A DNA stretch of 64,000 bases from NCBI RefSeq assembly GCF_025263685.1, contig NZ_CP092109.1, forward strand, positions 310,001 to 374,000, given 5' to 3'. Made by a program: the position numbers and the translations under genes. The first letter of the stretch is position 1; the number at the start of each line of letters is the position of its first letter. The DNA is from Geoalkalibacter halelectricus (GTDB taxonomy: Bacteria; Desulfobacterota; Desulfuromonadia; Desulfuromonadales; Geoalkalibacteraceae). The notes under the pieces are model-generated. The model had not been told where the DNA came from. It saw only the letters and a list, made by a program, of their open reading frames with translations, and searched no databases. Below, one piece after another: positions 55,328 through 63,681 of the stretch.

Positions 55328-55614
55328 CGACTCAACCAGGCCAGCAACGGCAACAGCACAAACCCCAGCAGCGTCAGCCCCGCGCACACCAGATTGAGCC
55401 ACACCACGAGGTGATTGCGCTTGCGCAGGGCATACTCGCGGTGGGGCCACAGCAGCAGGTAGTCGACCCGCCCCCAGAAGCCATGTGCTTGGGGCTCTTG
55501 CGGGTCTTTGGCCTTGGCGCGCTGACCGACGACGATGATCCAGACGATGGTCAGGGCGAACAGGTGCAAGGCGATCTGCGTTACGGCATCCACCGTCATG
55601 ATCAGGTAGTTCAT
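55324..55614 (-). CDS. Small two-helix membrane protein of unknown function
   Basis: A 96-residue protein, MNYLIMTVDAVTQIALHLFA onward, with hydrophobic segments at about residues 7-28 and 70-92 and a charged middle (QRAKAKDPQEP, PHREYALRKRNH). Family not recognised. ATG 55614 is preferred to a TTG at 55656. The TAG stop lies in the right terminal repeat of the MITE-like element, so the C-terminus may have been altered by its insertion. Divergent from the FAD oxidoreductase gene, 190 bases away. Confidence 0.7.
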   Translation of the reverse strand: MNYLIMTVDAVTQIALHLFALTIVWIIVVGQRAKAKDPQEPQAHGFWGRVDYLLLWPHREYALRKRNHLVVWLNLVCAGLTLLGFVLLPLLAWLSR

Positions 55615-55753
55615 CCTGAGAATATCCCTCTTCCACGGTTGCGCGAGCCCCGCCAAGGGAGCTGACCCGTTTGGCTGAATTGCGGGCAGGGTAGCAAATC
55701 CTGCCGGCGAGTCAATCCTCTATTTCTCCTGAGGCTCTCTGGCGCCGGTCGCA

Positions 55754-55781
55754 TTGACATACCCACAGGGGTGTCTATCCT
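55754..55781 (+). promoter_or_regulatory. Promoter with GC-tract operator-like palindrome
   Basis: TTGACA (55754-55759) and TATCCT (55776-55781) are 16 bases apart. The spacer reads ACCC-ACAG-GGGT (55761-55772), a G/C-tract palindrome of the kind bound by CsoR/CstR-family copper or persulfide sensors. AAGGAG is ten bases before the ATG. The next two genes include a rhodanese, so a sulfur sensor is plausible; no regulator gene is adjacent. Confidence 0.6.
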
Positions 55782-55805
55782 AATACCATAAGGAGAACAG
55801 CTTTT

Positions 55806-56936
55806 ATGGGCAAGCATCTGGTGCTGGTCGGCGGCGGACACGCGCATCTGACCACCCTGCTGAAACTAAAGACCCTGGTCGATCGCGGCCACCGTGTCAC
55901 CCTGATGAGCCCCTCGCCCTTCCATTACTATTCGGGCATGGGTCCGGGACTGCTGGCGGGCACCTTCGCGCCCGCGGAGACCCGCTTTCACATCCGCCGC
56001 ATGGCCGAGACGCGCGGCGCGACCTTCATCCAGGATCAGGTTCGCGAACTGGCGCCAGGGCAAAGGCGCCTGATTCTGGCCTCGGGTGCCGAACTGGACT
56101 ACGATCTGGCGTCCTTCAACATCGGCAGCGCCATCTCCCTGGAGCCAGGCCTCGACGCCTCCCGGGTGATTGCGGTCAAACCCATCGAAAATCTCTACCA
56201 GGCCCGCCAGGACATTCTGGCGCGGCGCCGGGAAAACCCGCGGCTGGTGGTGCTGGGCGGGGGGGCGGCCGGGGTGGAAATCGCCGGCAACCTCTGGCGC
56301 CTGCTGAATACCCACCAGGCCGACGGTCACATCACCCTGGTCGCCGGGGGCGGACTGCTGCCCGCTTTGCCGAGGCGCGCCCAGGAGTTGGCGCGCCGCT
56401 CCCTGGAGCAACGCGGCATTGAGATCATTGAGGGGGATGCGGCAACCGCCTGCAGTGCGACGGAGGTTTGTCTGGCCGGCGGTCGGTGCCTGCCCTGCGA
56501 TCTCATTCTGGCGGCGACCGGGGTGCGCCCTCCAGCGCTCTTTGGCCGCGCGGGACTCGAGGTCGGCGAGGAGGGCGGATTGGCCGTCAATGAGTGCTTA
56601 CAAAGCACCTCCGACCCCTGCATTTTCGGGGGTGGGGACTGCATTCACTTCAGCGCGGCACCCCTGGCGCGCGTGGGGGTTCACGCGGTGCGGCAGAATC
56701 CGGTGTTGTGGCGCAACCTGCGCGCCGCCCTCGAGGGCAGGGAGTTGCTGGAGTATCGCCCGCAGAAGAAATTTCTGCTCATTCTCAATTTGGGCGATGG
56801 CACGGGAATCGCCGTGCGCGGCCCCTTCACCGGCAACGGCACGGGCGCCCTGCATCTGAAAACCTGGATCGATCGCCGCTTCATGCGCCGCTTTCAGGTC
56901 AGTGACGAGGTTCGGGAGGCGGCGCAAACCCTCTGA
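55806..56936 (+). CDS. FAD/NAD(P)-dependent oxidoreductase, NDH-2/sulfide:quinone reductase-like
   Basis: A 376-residue two-dinucleotide-binding-domain flavoprotein. 'LVLVGGGHAHLTTLLKLK' (about 5-22) binds FAD, 'RLVVLGGGAAGVEIAGNLWRLL' (about 147-168) binds NAD(P), and 'CIFGGGDCIHF' (about 276-286) is the second FAD contact. It resembles NDH-2 and the SQR-like proteins found near SelD; the disulfide of true SQR is not evident. It is followed after 29 bases by a rhodanese-ferritin gene, so oxidation of reduced sulfur or persulfide is possible. Substrate not known. Confidence 0.8.
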   Translation: MGKHLVLVGGGHAHLTTLLKLKTLVDRGHRVTLMSPSPFHYYSGMGPGLLAGTFAPAETRFHIRRMAETRGATFIQDQVRELAPGQRRLILASGAELDYDLASFNIGSAISLEPGLDASRVIAVKPIENLYQARQDILARRRENPRLVVLGGGAAGVEIAGNLWRLLNTHQADGHITLVAGGGLLPALPRRAQELARRSLEQRGIEIIEGDAATACSATEVCLAGGRCLPCDLILAATGVRPPALFGRAGLEVGEEGGLAVNECLQSTSDPCIFGGGDCIHFSAAPLARVGVHAVRQNPVLWRNLRAALEGRELLEYRPQKKFLLILNLGDGTGIAVRGPFTGNGTGALHLKTWIDRRFMRRFQVSDEVREAAQTL

Positions 56937-56965
56937 GGCGCGCGCCTCAGGGCAGGAGAGCAGCT

Positions 56966-57814
56966 ATGGGATTCTTCGATTTTTTTCGCCCCATCCCCCA
57001 GATGGACACGGATGAGGTGCGGCGTTTTCTCCTGGAGCACGATCCGGAGGAGTTCTACCTGATCGATGTGCGCCAACCCAAGGAATACCAACAGGGCCAT
57101 CTGCCCGGCGCCTGGCTGATCCCCGTCCATGAACTCGGCGAACGGCTGGCGGAACTCGACCCGGCCCGCACCGCGATCACCTACTGCGCCGCGGGCCCCC
57201 GCAGTCGCGCGGCGGCCGCCACCCTGATTCAGCACGGCTTCAGCCGCGTATTCAACATGACCGGCGGCATTCGCGCCTGGCAGGGCGCGGTGGTGGAGGG
57301 CGATCCCCGCGCCCAGCGGGTGCGCTTTTCCGACGCGCAGACTCCGGTGGAGCACCTGGCCCTGGCCTGGCTTCTCGAGGAAGGCAGCCGCGCTTTTTAC
57401 GCAGCCGCCGCCGAGGTGCGCGAAGATTTGGAGGATGGCCTTTTCCTGCGCCGCATGGCGGCCGTCGAGGAGAACCACAAGGCGGCCTTGGCCGCGGTGT
57501 TTCAGGAGCTGACAGGCCGGCCGCCGGGCGAGGATTTCCCAAGGTCGGTGTTGAGCCAAGCCCCCGAGGAAAAATACGTCGAGGGAGGACTGCCCCTCAG
57601 CGAAGTCCTGACTTGGCTCGAGGACAAACCAACAGCGGCCGTTCTGGAATTTGCCATCGGCATGGAAGCCGCCGCCTTCGACCACTACCTGCTGTTGCGC
57701 ACGCGCCTTGGGGAGGAAAAAAGCCAAGAACTGTTTCTCAGGTTGGCCGAGGAGGAGCAGAGTCATCTGCGCATCTTGAGCGAACGCCTCGACCAGCATC
57801 TTGAACTGCGCTGA
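56966..57814 (+). CDS. Rhodanese-ferritin-like (rubrerythrin-type) fusion protein
   Basis: A 282-residue fusion. Residues about 10-105 are a rhodanese domain with the active-site loop 'TYCAAGPRSRAAAATLI' (Cys about 74). Residues about 125-280 are a ferritin-like four-helix bundle with di-iron Glu/His motifs 'EEGSRAFYAAAAEV', 'EENHKAAL', 'EAAAFDHYLLLR' and 'EEEQSHLRIL'. Such fusions are seen in anaerobes and probably link persulfide chemistry with peroxide or oxygen defence. It follows the FAD oxidoreductase in an apparent operon. The exact reaction is unknown. Confidence 0.86.
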   Translation: MGFFDFFRPIPQMDTDEVRRFLLEHDPEEFYLIDVRQPKEYQQGHLPGAWLIPVHELGERLAELDPARTAITYCAAGPRSRAAAATLIQHGFSRVFNMTGGIRAWQGAVVEGDPRAQRVRFSDAQTPVEHLALAWLLEEGSRAFYAAAAEVREDLEDGLFLRRMAAVEENHKAALAAVFQELTGRPPGEDFPRSVLSQAPEEKYVEGGLPLSEVLTWLEDKPTAAVLEFAIGMEAAAFDHYLLLRTRLGEEKSQELFLRLAEEEQSHLRILSERLDQHLELR

Positions 57815-57877
57815 GCGGCGCCCGCCCCGGTTGAGACTCCAATCCACCGCCCGCCCCGGCCGCCTTCCCCGGCGAGG

Positions 57878-59470
57878 TCACCTCTTGAGGGGCAATCCGC
57901 GAAACTCCAGGGGTAGGCTGAAGAAAACGCTGGTGCCCACTCCGGGGGTACTCTTCACCCAGATTTCACCCCCATGGGCCTGCACGAGCGCCTTGGCGAT
58001 ACTCATACCCAGCCCAATGCCCGGCGCTGCTACGCTGGAGCTGTCGGCGCGATAGAACTTATCAAAAATCCGCTCGGCCTGCTCGGCCGTCATGCCGATG
58101 CCCTGGTCGGCGACCTCCACCAGGTAGTCCTTTTCACGCCGCCTGCCGCGAATGCTGATCAGCCCGCCCGCGGGGGAGTACTTCAGCGCGTTGGTCACCA
58201 GGTTTTCCAGCACCTGGCCGATGCGCTGGCGATCGACGATCAACTCAAGATCCTCATCTTCCAGCTCAAACGCATAGCTATGGCCCTTGCAGCCGGCGCG
58301 CAGAACCGGCTCGACCTGGCGCACCAACTCGTCGACCCGACAGGGGAAGGGGTTCAGGGGCGGTTGGCGACCCGATTCGGCGCGGCTGATATCGAGAAGG
58401 GTCTCGACGATACGGGTCAGAGCCCAGGACTTGTCGTGAATGTAATTGAGGAACTCGCGCTGCTCCTCGGCGCTGAGGTCGCCGCGCACCAGCAGCAGTT
58501 CGGAGAATCCCGTCACCGCCGCCAAAGGGGTGCGCAGTTCATGAGCGGCGGTGGAGATGAATTCGGACTTGAGGCGGTCAACCTCGCGCTCCCGCGTGAC
58601 GTCGCGCAGGTGCTCGATGATATAACGGATGCGGCCCCGTTCACCGAACACCGGGTAGGCGCGCACATCAAACCAGAGCTTGCGCTCCGCGTCATAAACT
58701 TCCTTGCGCGCCGGCTTGCGGGTCTTGAGAACCTCGCGCGCCGGGCAGACCTCGCAGCTCTGCTTGCGCCCGATCAGGCCGTAGCAATGACGGCCGACCA
58801 CCGCCTGCGCATCAAGACCAAAAAATTCATAGCCGGCGCGGTTGTAGCGCTCGACCCTGAAGTCGGGGCGCAGCACGCCGATGATGTCGGGTATGGCGTC
58901 GAGAATCGCCTCAAGTTGCAAGGAGGTGCGGGCGAGGCTTTTTTCGGTGCGCCGCCGCGCCGCGACCTCGCGCTTGAGCTGAAGATTGGCCTGGAGCAGC
59001 TCGGCGGTGCGCTCCGCGACCTGACGTTCGAGGGAGAGCCGATGCTCATCCAGGGCGCGCTCGCACTCCAGGCGCTCGGAAATGTCACAGCCGATGCTGA
59101 GCAGGCCAAGCACCTGGCCGTCGGCATCGCGCAGCAGATCATCGTGCCACTCGACCTGAAGCACCGCGCCGTCGCGGGTCAGCACACCGTTGATATTGCC
59201 GCGTCCGGGCTTGCCGTCCAGCACCTCCGCGAGCAGGCGACGAATGGGCGCGCGCTCCGCGGCGGGCACCAGGTGCTCGCACCAGTCCTTGCCATGCAAC
59301 TCGGCCAGGGAATAGTCGGTTAATTTCTCGGTAAAGGGATTGAAGTACAGGATGCGGCCCTCGGTGTCGAGGACCAGGATGATCACCGGCGCCGTCTCCA
59401 CCAGGCTGCGCGCGAAACGGCTGTCCATGCCGAGATAGCCGAGGGGATCGATTTTTTGCGCACGCTCCAT
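57878..59470 (-). CDS. PAS-PAS sensor histidine kinase
   Basis: About 530 residues without membrane helices. First PAS about 15-130 ('APVIILVLDTEGRILYFNPFTEKLTDYS'), a coiled coil about 130-185, second PAS about 185-300 containing 'CYGLIGRKQSCEVCPAREVL', a cysteine pattern seen in some redox PAS domains. HisKA has 'FISTAAHELRTPLAAVTGFSELL' with the phospho-His; the ATPase domain has 'LVTNALKYSPAG' (N box), 'VADQGIGM' (G1) and 'GIGLGMSIAKALV' (G2). The ligand is unknown and no response regulator is adjacent. Start 59470 is preferred; the longer frame to 59530 enters the MITE-like element. Confidence 0.88.
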   Translation of the reverse strand: MERAQKIDPLGYLGMDSRFARSLVETAPVIILVLDTEGRILYFNPFTEKLTDYSLAELHGKDWCEHLVPAAERAPIRRLLAEVLDGKPGRGNINGVLTRDGAVLQVEWHDDLLRDADGQVLGLLSIGCDISERLECERALDEHRLSLERQVAERTAELLQANLQLKREVAARRRTEKSLARTSLQLEAILDAIPDIIGVLRPDFRVERYNRAGYEFFGLDAQAVVGRHCYGLIGRKQSCEVCPAREVLKTRKPARKEVYDAERKLWFDVRAYPVFGERGRIRYIIEHLRDVTREREVDRLKSEFISTAAHELRTPLAAVTGFSELLLVRGDLSAEEQREFLNYIHDKSWALTRIVETLLDISRAESGRQPPLNPFPCRVDELVRQVEPVLRAGCKGHSYAFELEDEDLELIVDRQRIGQVLENLVTNALKYSPAGGLISIRGRRREKDYLVEVADQGIGMTAEQAERIFDKFYRADSSSVAAPGIGLGMSIAKALVQAHGGEIWVKSTPGVGTSVFFSLPLEFRGLPLKR

Positions 59471-59494
59471 GGCACGTTTCCGCAGTCGAAGGTG

Positions 59495-59568
59495 AGGAGG
59501 CTGTCGGACTAGCCATGAGCCGGCTGCCAATCCGGCTGTTTGGCCCGGATAGTCCGACAGCCTCCTAG
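59495..59568. mobile_element. Short MITE-like derivative (74 bp)
   Basis: Ends AGGAGGCTGTCGGACTAGCC and GGATAGTCCGACAGCC, TCCTAG are those of the 169-bp element. Read in reverse complement, its centre (CCGGGCCAAACAGCCGGATT, then GGCTCATGG) equals the right third of the long element. It is thus an internally deleted copy. It lies directly upstream of the histidine kinase start. Confidence 0.78.
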
Positions 59569-59659
59569 GCCGGGGAAAACCTTATTTGATAAGTAGAACC
59601 AAAAATCAGCAAAAGTAAACCCCGCTTTTTCCGATTTTAGCTCCCGGCACGGCCTGGCT

Positions 59660-60349
59660 TCACCCCCGCTCCATCCAGCGTTCGGCCACTTCGTCGACCA
59701 GCCGCCGCCCCTGAAAGGCGGGCGTGAACCAGTCCGCCGGCACCCCGGACGCGACCTCGGTGACGCGCTGCTGATCGTAGCCCTCCTGCAGCAATTCCAT
59801 GCGCTTGGCGAAACAGGTGACCCCTTGGGGAGCATGAAAAACAATCTCGAAGCCGGCGCGCTGGCAAAAGGCGTTGAGAACCGGGCGTTCGATATCGAGG
59901 GGCGCCAGATCGAAATGCTCGGTGGTGATGGCGCAGCGCGGATAGTGGTCCTTGCCCCAGGCGATCAACTGGGCGAATAGATAGGTGCCCAGGCCAAACC
60001 CGCGCCAGGAGCGATCCAGGGCCAGGGTGCCGTGGGGCGGCCCGAAGCGGCATTTGCCCAGGGAGCGATCGACGACGAGGAAAAAGCGATTGACGCGGCT
60101 GTAGCCGAGTTCGGCGGGCAGGGCCGTGTCGATGCGCAGGCTGCCGCGGTCCAGAAACAGCAGCGGCCAGAGTTCGGCCACCCGGCATTCCAGATGCGGC
60201 ATCAGCTCCAGCCGCAGGGTCTTGAAGGCGGCCACCGCCCAGAGCTCGCGTTGCGCATCGCCATGCAGGCGCCCGCGGACCAGCCGGGCCGCCTCGGGAA
60301 TCAGCTCGCCGGCTGCCTTCTCGAATTGCGCCAACTCCATCTGAAACAT
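59660..60349 (-). CDS. GNAT-family acetyltransferase-like protein
   Basis: A 229-residue protein. The acetyl-CoA binding motif A is seen in 'GTLALDRSWRGFGLGTYLFAQLIAWGKDHYP' (about 106-136; R-G-F-G-L-G). The N-terminal 100 residues and the C-terminal 50 are not typical and give no substrate hint. Possibly an N-acyltransferase involved in signalling or amino acid modification. Divergent from the selenoprotein gene. Confidence 0.7.
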   Translation of the reverse strand: MFQMELAQFEKAAGELIPEAARLVRGRLHGDAQRELWAVAAFKTLRLELMPHLECRVAELWPLLFLDRGSLRIDTALPAELGYSRVNRFFLVVDRSLGKCRFGPPHGTLALDRSWRGFGLGTYLFAQLIAWGKDHYPRCAITTEHFDLAPLDIERPVLNAFCQRAGFEIVFHAPQGVTCFAKRMELLQEGYDQQRVTEVASGVPADWFTPAFQGRRLVDEVAERWMERG

Positions 60350-60466
60350 TCTCTTACATCCTCCTTCTTCTTCGCGCTTGCCGACGCCGGCGCGGTTGCA
60401 TTTGCGCCTGCGTCCTTTAGTCTGTTTCTATTGGCATGATCGCGTTCTTTAATCAAGGAGGAAAGC

Positions 60467-60730
60467 ATGAAAATCCGCAAGAAGGTGTTCGAATTCGAAT
60501 ACGAGGAGGTTCTCGACATCAAGACCCGGGAATTGATCCGGGTTGCCTGTGCGGTGGCGGTGGGCTGCCCCGACTGACTGCGCAAACACTTCGCGGTCGC
60601 GAAGGAACAGGGCGCCAACGCAGCGGAGCTCAGGGAGGCGCTGGCCTACGGCATCATCGCGCCGGCCGGACGCGCCAAGAATTTCGTGGTCAACATGCTC
60701 GACCAACTGGGGCTGGAGGACTCGCCCTGA
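60467..60730 (+). CDS. AhpD/carboxymuconolactone decarboxylase-family selenoprotein (Sec at codon 37)
   Basis: An 88-codon frame from ATG 60467 to TGA 60730 contains one in-frame TGA at 60575-60577 (codon 37). Read as selenocysteine the product is an 87-residue AhpD/CMD domain with active site C34-P-D-U37-L-R-K-H41, exactly the CXXC-XXX-H catalytic pattern of AhpD with Sec in place of the second Cys. After the TGA the frame continues with normal family sequence (EQGANAAELREALAYGIIAP, then GRAKNFVVNML). A SECIS-like hairpin follows at the right distance. AAGGAGG precedes the ATG. It probably reduces peroxides or disulfides. Not a pseudogene, because the rest is intact. Confidence 0.88.
60589..60604 (+). 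promoter_or_regulatory. Bacterial SECIS hairpin
   Basis: CTTCGC-(GGTC)-GCGAAG forms a 6-bp stem with a GGUC loop whose first G is 17 bases after the UGA. The loop and spacing match bacterial SECIS elements recognised by SelB (the E. coli fdhF loop is GGUCU). Confidence 0.8.
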
Positions 60731-60735
60731 ACGAC

Positions 60736-60764
60736 AAAAGCCCGGCGGTGTCGCGCCGCCGGGC
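60736..60764 (-). terminator. Terminator of the glcDF operon
   Basis: On the minus strand GCCCGGCGG and CCGCCGGGC form a 9-bp stem (60764-60740) followed by TTTTG (60739-60735). It lies 30 bases past glcF. On the plus strand it has no U-tract, so the selenoprotein transcript may use it only as a stabilising hairpin. Confidence 0.75.
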
Positions 60765-60793
60765 AGAACAGAACTGTTGATCGGATCTTCGGA

Positions 60794-62098
60794 TCAGTCC
60801 GGCGGCAAGGCGCGGCCGAGCAACTCCATAAGGTGCAGCACATCCTGGGGCAAGCTCGCCTCGCGCACGCCCCAGGCCAGCTGCAACTGGCAGCCGGGAT
60901 TGGCGGTGACCAGGATCTCGGCTCCGCTCGCCTTGACGTTCTCGAGCTTGCGGTCAAGCACCTTGCGGCTATCCTCGGCATATTTAAGCCCCCAGGTGGC
61001 CGCCGAGCCGCAGCACCAACTCGCCTCGGCCATCTCGCGCAACTCCACGCCCGGAATCTGACGGATGATCCGGCGCGGCTGGGCACTGATGCCCTGGGCA
61101 TGGCAGAGGTGGCAGGGCTCATGGTAAGTGACGCTTGCCGTTATTTCCTGCAGCCCCTCGGTGCGCAGACCGACTTCCATGAGAAACTCAGAGACATCGC
61201 GGATCTTTGACCGGAAGCGCGCCAGCCTGTCGTGTTCGGCGCGCTCTTCGAGCAATTCTTCATACTCTTTGAGCGCGGCTCCGCAGCCGGCGCAATCGGT
61301 GACGATGTAATCCACATCCTGGGCAAGAAACAAATCGAGGTTGAACAGCGCCAACTGCCGTGCCGTTTCGCGATCACCTTCGGAGAGATGCGGTGCGCCG
61401 CAACATTTGGTCTCCCTGGGCGTCACCACCTCAAAACCCTGGTGGGAGAGCACCCGCACGGTATTGCGGGAGACGTTGGGATACATGAGGGTCATGACGC
61501 AGCCGAGAAAAAAGCCCACTTTCCCGCGCTTTTCGCCGCGGGCCGGGGTCAGCAGGGGCAGTTGCGGCCGCAGGGGCTTTTCCAGGCGCGGCAGCATGCC
61601 TTCGGCCTTCTCCATCCACTCGGGACCCAGCTTGAGCACCTTGAGGTGACGCACCAGCCACTGGATGCCGAGGCGTTGGTAGAGGCGCGTGGGCAGCATG
61701 GAGGTTTCGAGCAGATCGGGCGAAGGCACCATCTTCTGCAAAATGAACTCGCGAAAAGCCTTGCCCATTTTGCCCAGGGGATAAAAGGCATGGGCCTGGC
61801 TGCGGCACACCTCCATCACCTCCCCGGCGCGCACTCCCGAAGGACAGGCACTGGTGCAGGCGCGGCAATCCAGACAGAAAAACGCCTCCTCCTTGATGGC
61901 CGGGGTGAATTCGAGCTTTTTCTCCGCCACCGCCCGCGCCAGGGCGACGCGGCCGCGCGGACTGGAGCGCTCGCGGCCGGTCAGGGCGTAGGTCGGACAG
62001 GTCGGCAGACAAAATCCGCAGCGCATGCACTGCAGAACATCGTCGTAATGAGGCGCGTCTTCGCTTTTGAAATTGCCCAAGGGCTCAGTGTGAGACAC
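60794..62098 (-). CDS. glcF: Glycolate/lactate oxidase iron-sulfur subunit GlcF-like
   Basis: A 434-residue Fe-S protein. Two [4Fe-4S] motifs: CMRCGFCLPTCP (about 23-34) and CLDCRACTSACP (about 75-86). Two CCG domains follow: 'CCGAPHLSEGD' and 'CCGSAATWGLKY', as in GlcF/LutA/HdrD proteins. It carries electrons from the FAD subunit to the quinone pool. A GTG start at 62098 is preferred because GGAGGAGGG stands six bases upstream; it overlaps the glcD end by 14 bases. With the lactate permease upstream it may serve D- or L-lactate rather than glycolate. Confidence 0.88.
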   Translation of the reverse strand: MSHTEPLGNFKSEDAPHYDDVLQCMRCGFCLPTCPTYALTGRERSSPRGRVALARAVAEKKLEFTPAIKEEAFFCLDCRACTSACPSGVRAGEVMEVCRSQAHAFYPLGKMGKAFREFILQKMVPSPDLLETSMLPTRLYQRLGIQWLVRHLKVLKLGPEWMEKAEGMLPRLEKPLRPQLPLLTPARGEKRGKVGFFLGCVMTLMYPNVSRNTVRVLSHQGFEVVTPRETKCCGAPHLSEGDRETARQLALFNLDLFLAQDVDYIVTDCAGCGAALKEYEELLEERAEHDRLARFRSKIRDVSEFLMEVGLRTEGLQEITASVTYHEPCHLCHAQGISAQPRRIIRQIPGVELREMAEASWCCGSAATWGLKYAEDSRKVLDRKLENVKASGAEILVTANPGCQLQLAWGVREASLPQDVLHLMELLGRALPPD

Positions 62099-63518
62099 GG
62101 AATCCCTCCTCCACATGGGCCTTCGTGCAGGGGTCGCCCTCGTCGAAAATCTTGCCCGGATTAAGCAGGCCCTGCGGATCGAAGGTCTGCTTGATGCGCT
62201 TCATCACCTGCACGCCGCCGGGGCCGATCTGACGCGCCAAGTATTCCTTTTTGGCCAGACCGATGCCGTGTTCTCCAGAGACCGTGCCGCCCCAGGCCAG
62301 CACCTGTTCGTAGAGTTCGTTGTAAAAGGCGTGGGCGCGCGCCATCTCGTCGTGATCGCGCTCGTCGCACAGCACCGTGGGGTGCAGATTGCCGTCGCCC
62401 GCATGGCCGAAGGTGCCCACCTTGAGCTGATATTTTTCCCTGAGGCGCTCGATTTCGCCGAAAGTCTCGGCCAACCGCGAACGCGGCACCGTGGCGTCTT
62501 CGAGCAGCGTGGTCGGCGACACCCTGGCCAGGGCCGAAAGCGCGGTGCGTCGCGCCGCGGCAAGACCCGCGGCATGTTCGGCGTCGCGCGCCACATGGAT
62601 TTCCGCGGCCTTGACTTCCTCGAGAATCTTTCGTACCCCGGCCGCCTCTTCGGCGACGGGTGCGGGATGACCGTCGACCTCGATGAGCAAAAGCGCCGCC
62701 ATCTGCCGGGGCAGGCCGATTTTGACGTAATCCTCGACGCAGTTGATGACGGCGCGATCCATGATCTCCATGGTCGAAGGAATGATCTTGGCGGCGATGA
62801 TGCGCGATACCGCCTCGCCCGCGGTGCGCACGTCGTCGAAATAGGCCAGAATGGTGCGCTTGTCCTGCGGCGGGGGAATGAGCTTCACCGTGATTTCGGT
62901 AATGATGCCCAGGGTGCCCTCGCTACCCACCAGCAGATCCTTGAAGCCGTAGCCGGCCACGTCCTTGACGCTCTTGCCGCCGGTGGCGATCAGGCTGCGG
63001 TCGGCCAGCACGCCCTTGAGGGCCATGACGTAGTCGCGGGTCACTCCATATTTCAGACCGCGCAGGCCGCCGGCGTTCTCGGCGACGTTACCGCCCAGGG
63101 TGGAGATTTTCTGCGAACCGGGATCGGGGGGATAAAACAGCCCCTTGGCCGCCACCGCGTTGAACAGATCAAGGGTGATCACCCCCGCCTCGGCGGTGGC
63201 GGTAAGGTTCTCCTCGTCGATTTCGAGAATGCGGTTCATGCGCGTCAGGCACAGCACCATGCCGCCCTTGACCGGCACGCTGCCGCCGGAGAGTCCCGTG
63301 CCCGAGCCACGCGGCGTCAGGGGCAAGCCTTCGCGTTCGGCAATTTCCATGGCCGCGACCACCTGCTCGCTGCTGGTGGGGTAGACCACCACCTCGGGCA
63401 GATGATGGACGCCGGGGGTTGAATCATAGCCCAGGGTGAGCAGGTCTTCCTTTTCGTGAAGCACGTTGGCGTCGCCCAGCTTTTCCTTGAGATGGGCTAT
63501 TGCGGTGGAGGAAATCAT
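62085..63518 (-). CDS. glcD: FAD-linked 2-hydroxyacid dehydrogenase GlcD-like
   Basis: A 477-residue VAO-family flavoprotein (GlcD length about 490). 'VVYPTSSEQVVAAMEIAEREGLPLTPRGSGTGLSGGSVPV' (about 43-82) is the FAD-binding block; 'DPGSQKISTLGGNVAENAGGLRGLKYGVTRDYV' (about 131-163) and C-terminal 'TFGHAGDGNLHPTVL' and 'SGEHGIGLAKKEYL' are also typical. Glycolate and D-lactate dehydrogenases share this fold. It forms an operon with glcF and lies downstream of a lactate permease, which favours lactate. Confidence 0.9.
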   Translation of the reverse strand: MISSTAIAHLKEKLGDANVLHEKEDLLTLGYDSTPGVHHLPEVVVYPTSSEQVVAAMEIAEREGLPLTPRGSGTGLSGGSVPVKGGMVLCLTRMNRILEIDEENLTATAEAGVITLDLFNAVAAKGLFYPPDPGSQKISTLGGNVAENAGGLRGLKYGVTRDYVMALKGVLADRSLIATGGKSVKDVAGYGFKDLLVGSEGTLGIITEITVKLIPPPQDKRTILAYFDDVRTAGEAVSRIIAAKIIPSTMEIMDRAVINCVEDYVKIGLPRQMAALLLIEVDGHPAPVAEEAAGVRKILEEVKAAEIHVARDAEHAAGLAAARRTALSALARVSPTTLLEDATVPRSRLAETFGEIERLREKYQLKVGTFGHAGDGNLHPTVLCDERDHDEMARAHAFYNELYEQVLAWGGTVSGEHGIGLAKKEYLARQIGPGGVQVMKRIKQTFDPQGLLNPGKIFDEGDPCTKAHVEEGFRVSH

Positions 63519-63681
63519 CTTGGTCTCCTTGATCAGAATGCGACACTCGGCAACAAAGGTGCAGCGAATCAGCGCTAATTACTGCATGAAAATGATACCG
63601 ACCCATGCGGCAATCATAGCTTAAATGAGCATGGCGACTAGAGTGCGCTCAAGAAAAAACCCCACTTTGCCGGGAAACGAC

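Noticed and set aside
60467-60577. Selenoprotein gene read as a pseudogene or frameshift at the internal TGA
   Set aside because: Frame and family similarity continue in the same phase after the TGA, the codon replaces the catalytic Cys, and a SECIS-like hairpin follows at the proper distance.
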